From a virus: a stretch of 32,350 bases of DNA. The DNA is taken from the IMG/VR virus record IMGVR_UViG_3300010153_000046, positions 1-32,350 of that record; one strand, given 5' to 3'. The notes beneath the pieces were generated by a model. The model searched no databases, was not told where the DNA came from, and saw nothing but the letters and a program-made list of their open reading frames with translations. This document shows, in pieces, positions 29,401-32,350 of this stretch. A program made the position numbers and the translations under genes. The first letter of the stretch is position 1; the number at the start of each line of letters is the position of its first letter.

Positions 29401-32350
29401 TCTTAATTAATTTCTTAATACCTCCTTCTCTAACTGTAGTATAACTAGGAAAAGCCATAGTTAATTTATCAATATCATAATCTGAACCAGCTTTAACGAC
29501 AATTTCTGACGGAGTCATAACAGCTTCCCCAGCTTCTTTAGGTAAAAATCCTTTAATAGTAATAGCCTCAATAGAGTTAAGACCAGATGTTGGAATTCTA
29601 AATCCTATTAAATCTAATAATTCTGAATCTCCAACTACATTTCCATCAGAATCTATAATAGTCCCATTAACTACATTGATATTATGCCCTAAAAATTGTT
29701 TAAAATAATGAGGTAACATAACTTCCATTCCTAGAACTTCTGAATTATCCTCAGACATTCTATAAAAATTGAGAAGACTGGATTCAGAACCATAAATATG
29801 ATCTTTCTGTTTTGTAATATCTGCTATAACTCTCCCAGATTCAGCAAACTCCATCCCAGTTGATGATACTTGTGCGTATGATCCTCCAAAATATTTCTTA
29901 GCTATTACTTCACTTTTAAATAAAGAATGTAGTACACTGTCTAATTTAGGCTTATTACTTACTAACTCTAAGAACTTATCATCACTTGCTAATAATATCT
30001 CTAAACCTTCTAACTCATTATCATCTAATTTTCTTTGCTTAGTCTCTTGAGTAAGAGCTTCTTTAATTTTTTCGAAGTCTTCAACTTGATTAAATTCTGA
30101 ATCAAAGCCTAATTTATGTACAAAATTATTAAATGTTTGCTCTGTTAGAGAATTATGTGCATTTTTATATTCAGTAGCTAATGATGCTGCTTCAGGAGAT
30201 ACAGCTTGTCCTCTATCATATAAATTAGATAGTATAAGCGCAACTCGTTGTATACCACGTCCTACCTTATCTTTTACTTTAGTCCCCATATCTACTTGAA
30301 CTCCTAAATAATCATAATATAAAGTTTGAATATTTGAAGGGTTAATATTATCTTCACTATATCTTCCACTATTATCATAGAATTGTTGATGCTGTCCAGT
30401 AATAGGATCAACTTTACTTCCAAGTTTCACACCACTTTCAAATACAGCTATACCTACTTGATGTTTAACCATATCTTCATGTAAGCTTTTTAATACAGTT
30501 GCTTCTGCTCTTCCTGTTATAGGATTATATCTTTGAAGCATTTGAGGTAATAAAGGTGCTAATGATAATTTATAATATGCAGGACTAAATAACTCTTTAG
30601 ATTGTGTAGGCCCATAATATTGAGGCTTTAAAGGAGTAAAATAAATCATTTCTTCTGAAGATAATTCTTCTCCTTTCTGCACTTTTTGGTATAATTCAAG
30701 ATGGTTTAATGTAATATCTCCTGTTCTAGTTAAAAACTCTATATACTCATCGATTGTTATATATCCTTGAGCATCTCCTTCGTTATACTTTAAGTAAGGT
30801 GCAGCTGCGTCAGGACCTAAAGTTCTCATATACTCTGCATAGTATTGAGATCTTGCTTCTATGTCTTTAAGTACTATAGTCCTTACTTTATCATCAGGTA
30901 TTTTATTATCGTATCTTGTAATATTTTGACGTAGCCAGTCTGAAATCCCAGGCCCTGTAATAGCAAACTTCTTAACCCCATGAGGACCAGCTGTTCTTTT
31001 ATATAACGATTCTTTTGTGAAAAATCCTACATCTCCATAAAATAATTTTAATTGCTCTAACGCTGATAATCTATCTCTTAATTCAAATGCTTCTATAAAA
31101 TCAAATAACTCTTTAGAAGTTACTTTTAACTTACTAGAAGCTTTAGCTTTAGGATCTACTGTCTTCCCTAAAGTTCTATTAAAAGTCTCAGCATCTATAC
31201 CATAAAGATGTACCATGTTATCCCCAAGTCTGACAATCATTCCACTTGCTTCTAACCTGTCTGTAATAGGAGCTATAGATTCTCCTATATTAATATCTAT
31301 TAAAGTCTTAATTGGAGTTAAGTACTGGGATACAATTTCTTTAGCGGATAATCTACTATCTTTATCTTGTAATAATTCTAATAAAGTTTGCTCTCCAGTT
31401 TCCGTAGTAGGCATATCATTTAAGAAATCAAATGTACGAAGCTGTCTAGCATTCTCTTTAAATCCTGTAATATCATTTCCTATATTATCTCTAATAAGAT
31501 TTAATGTTACTTGCATTTCATCTACTAAATGCTCTACTAACATATTTATAGACTCTTGTTTATTTACACTAGGTGTAATCTTCTTACCATTCTTATTAAG
31601 TAATTCAATACCAAATACAGTTTTCTTTTCAGACGCTTGTAAGAATGGATACCTTCCATTTAAGGTATTATGTATATACATAGCATCTCTATCCACAGGT
31701 GTTAAGTCCTTAGTTACTTTACCAATCATTCCTGAGTCTTCCGGAGTTGCTCCTTCTAATGTTACTACTTTAATCTTTCCTCCCTTTACTACATGTTGTA
31801 GCCATTGGGATCCTAGCATAACTTCCTTTGCATCTTGTATATACTGAGGTATAATACCTCTACTTAAAGAATTAGAGACTCTAGTTAAAAAGTTTCCTAA
31901 AGTTACTCCATAAGCCTTCTTATTGTCAGGAGTTATGTGTTGAAGCTCAATAGTATTATTATAGTATGGGCGTTCCAGACTTACTAAAGAATTCAATCTT
32001 GCCGCTACCCCTGTATCTTCATCTTTAAATAAATCTTCTACCTCTAAAGTAATATCCTCTCCTTGTTTATCTAAAAAGAAATTTTTAATATAAGTAGTTT
32101 GCGCAACTATTTCATTAAAGGCCTCTGGATTATTCTTTAAAGCTTCCTTATTAGTAAACTCAACCCCTATTAATTCCAAGAAGTTAAAGTAATGATCTCC
32201 TCTTAATTTTGGTAATGTTTTATATGTAACCCCGGAGATAGGGCCAAACTTAAATTTCTTTTTAGAGTCAATAAATATCCCTCCTGTTTCATCATTTATC
32301 TTTAAAAATCCATCTTCTAATCTTGCTCTATCTCTAAAGTTAGCTTGCCA
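26441..32350 (-). CDS. virion RNA polymerase of crAss-like type, partial (5' end beyond window)
   Basis: The frame is open to the right edge, giving at least 1969 aa; no start is visible (a TTG at 32179 only looks like one because 58 more in-frame codons precede it). The catalytic signature is G-S-D-Y-D-I-D at 29468-29485, the metal-binding DxDxD of two-barrel RNA polymerases, preceded by G-F-R-I-P-T-S-G-L-N-S-I, which corresponds to the Arg-x-Pro block of the beta' subunit. Both occur in this form in the single-chain crAss-like phage polymerase packaged in the virion to transcribe early genes on entry. At the C-terminus (26444-26863) is a macro-domain-like segment: G-N-I-F, V-V-P-I-N, G-V-H-S-E-G-L-A-L-Q, then I-L-V-P-L-L-D-G-D. 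It heads the leftward late operon with 25835-26437 and 20838-25835. Confidence 0.9.
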   Translation of the reverse strand, partial: WQANFRDRARLEDGFLKINDETGGIFIDSKKKFKFGPISGVTYKTLPKLRGDHYFNFLELIGVEFTNKEALKNNPEAFNEIVAQTTYIKNFFLDKQGEDITLEVEDLFKDEDTGVAARLNSLVSLERPYYNNTIELQHITPDNKKAYGVTLGNFLTRVSNSLSRGIIPQYIQDAKEVMLGSQWLQHVVKGGKIKVVTLEGATPEDSGMIGKVTKDLTPVDRDAMYIHNTLNGRYPFLQASEKKTVFGIELLNKNGKKITPSVNKQESINMLVEHLVDEMQVTLNLIRDNIGNDITGFKENARQLRTFDFLNDMPTTETGEQTLLELLQDKDSRLSAKEIVSQYLTPIKTLIDINIGESIAPITDRLEASGMIVRLGDNMVHLYGIDAETFNRTLGKTVDPKAKASSKLKVTSKELFDFIEAFELRDRLSALEQLKLFYGDVGFFTKESLYKRTAGPHGVKKFAITGPGISDWLRQNITRYDNKIPDDKVRTIVLKDIEARSQYYAEYMRTLGPDAAAPYLKYNEGDAQGYITIDEYIEFLTRTGDITLNHLELYQKVQKGEELSSEEMIYFTPLKPQYYGPTQSKELFSPAYYKLSLAPLLPQMLQRYNPITGRAEATVLKSLHEDMVKHQVGIAVFESGVKLGSKVDPITGQHQQFYDNSGRYSEDNINPSNIQTLYYDYLGVQVDMGTKVKDKVGRGIQRVALILSNLYDRGQAVSPEAASLATEYKNAHNSLTEQTFNNFVHKLGFDSEFNQVEDFEKIKEALTQETKQRKLDDNELEGLEILLASDDKFLELVSNKPKLDSVLHSLFKSEVIAKKYFGGSYAQVSSTGMEFAESGRVIADITKQKDHIYGSESSLLNFYRMSEDNSEVLGMEVMLPHYFKQFLGHNINVVNGTIIDSDGNVVGDSELLDLIGFRIPTSGLNSIEAITIKGFLPKEAGEAVMTPSEIVVKAGSDYDIDKLTMAFPSYTTVREGGIKKLIKIPYLDESTDDLTKVQALRRHDNTTYRRMLEMADIQDSEKIMRKYFNTLEEMLNKATEDLSDVYNTEAVKLLNGQIDVLKTQRAQAPTRNAKKIIDKQLEDLILDKLSIVSGYTDQIYQAEETFKELDEALAKSKYFKFLPNDLKNATPALQNRELDISRHILTRPFNFEQLIRPVGATRLENLADDIASETGTPIEYDVTFSSVLNFAHKQEMGRRFWEGMEALGIAALENTSHIKTQAYNLNQVVDNNLPTSLEELLTVEVSPDISAHTLNNSKDINDINYINEIIGEFINAFVDVAKKPFVYGLNANMETINTYLTLLRKGVSIETLGRFFTQPILREFVAELPKTKSFILPSNPKRHDIAKRVAAPYETASGKAIHKGPISVEQLTKWLGTQSTQEESIEFNAGQLAVLQLYNQYRKEALEVSEFTSMIAYDSKAPMNRLHAKLKKKSLDRFLQADQNTDSLGIKGTTEFIEDSWMSTMVKASNNVLPLLKDFYLTDDNAVINRLVDDMGSRIKYNSEQDIMKAIGTAENDFVTFLISSGVINKEGGQTLSDEVSRLVQGPNSVARRWRKFQKENPTNILAKELFSQLQIHTDPKNLGYSFDNVRAFARSMPSTEVNLLSEAFTELYDGSIENQNLAKDLVKLAIIQSGMNKSPVSFMRIVPPRLYSKLATEAIERYKMGAIDENRFYEQFYKNNWNNELLVPTVRPKNISPQDQERGVSPYPAINNNELEIKTTSWHASRPYLKVWGPDPSISELKKQRLQKAGKRLPVIAKLFKRPMFNPESKTILYKQVGKLGDGINLKEYSNNPHAKSIIPLNNYILTPDMSIKASELAESKEVDSQVLEGNIFTFAGIPVVPINLEGVHSEGLALQAKRRGLLKESIDNNFKPTTKIIVMPTKLELEGLNDLNLTRNGLAKVSKIAQTYPDKKILVPLLDGDVNVIVPLLKTLIESSPNISIVVASSEVSNTDAGIAHIKVIKKLLNC

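Noticed and set aside
31215-31847. 210-codon plus-strand frame inside the RNA polymerase gene
   Set aside because: It is antisense to a clear coding region, its translation is Ser/Leu/Ile-rich without motifs, and it has no promoter or leader.
32177-32179. TTG as the start of the RNA polymerase gene
   Set aside because: The frame is open for 58 more codons to the window edge with protein-like sequence, so the gene is simply cut off.
1-32350. CRISPR arrays, insertion sequences, integrase or attachment sites
   Set aside because: No spaced direct repeats, transposase or integrase motifs were seen; the tandem TATTAATCTT at 1-20 is too short to mean anything.

Overview
The window is about 32 kb of an AT-rich bacteriophage genome whose gene content fits a crAss-like phage (order Crassvirales) with a Bacteroidota host. 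The strongest evidence is on the right. A giant minus-strand protein that runs off the right edge carries an RNA-polymerase DxDxD motif in the crAss-type setting (Arg-x-Pro block, then G-S-D-Y-D-I-D). It is followed by a small gene and a second giant protein with a RecB/Cas4-type nuclease domain, as in the virion RNA polymerase and co-ejected protein block of crAss-like phages. Host-type signals agree: starts are preceded by A-rich leaders without Shine-Dalgarno sequences, and a few gaps hold TAnnTTTG boxes like Bacteroidota promoters. TAG occurs as an ordinary stop, and the two giant frames contain no internal TAG, so I see no sign of TAG recoding.

Layout: (1) 19-861, minus strand, a virion surface/decoration-type protein, noticeably GC-richer than the rest. 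(2) 862-1332, a divergent control region without convincing genes. (3) 1333-4904, plus strand, an accessory block of small genes: a single-gene unit closed by a strong terminator, a run of tiny membrane proteins and one lipoprotein, a SET-domain protein and a 222-aa protein of unknown role, plus a roughly 200-nt stretch that can fold extensively. (4) 5000-14841, plus strand, the replication and recombination block: family A DNA polymerase, winged-helix protein, SF2 helicase, probable replisome organiser, DnaB-like helicase, Sak4-like ATPase, SSB-like protein, Toprim primase, metallophosphoesterase and endonuclease-I-like resolvase. (5) 14922-18517, a zinc ribbon protein followed by a VWA/zincin protein, a MoxR-type AAA+ ATPase and an unknown protein. 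(6) 18611-20808, a flap-type 5' exonuclease, an unknown protein, a DUF1599-like protein and a second SET protein. (7) 20838 to the right edge, minus strand, the convergent late block with the virion RNA polymerase. A bidirectional terminator separates (6) from (7).

Genes work together mainly in the replication block, where neighbours overlap by 1-47 nt and encode most parts of a replisome plus a strand-annealing recombination pair (Sak4-like ATPase with SSB) and a resolvase. The parts most worth a second look are the MoxR/VWA/unknown trio, the two SET proteins, a macro-domain-like tail on the virion RNA polymerase, a perfect terminator-like hairpin inside the start of the primase gene, a 22-bp hairpin in front of the polymerase gene, and the structured stretch at 2167-2368. 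Family calls are from motifs read by eye; no database search was possible.
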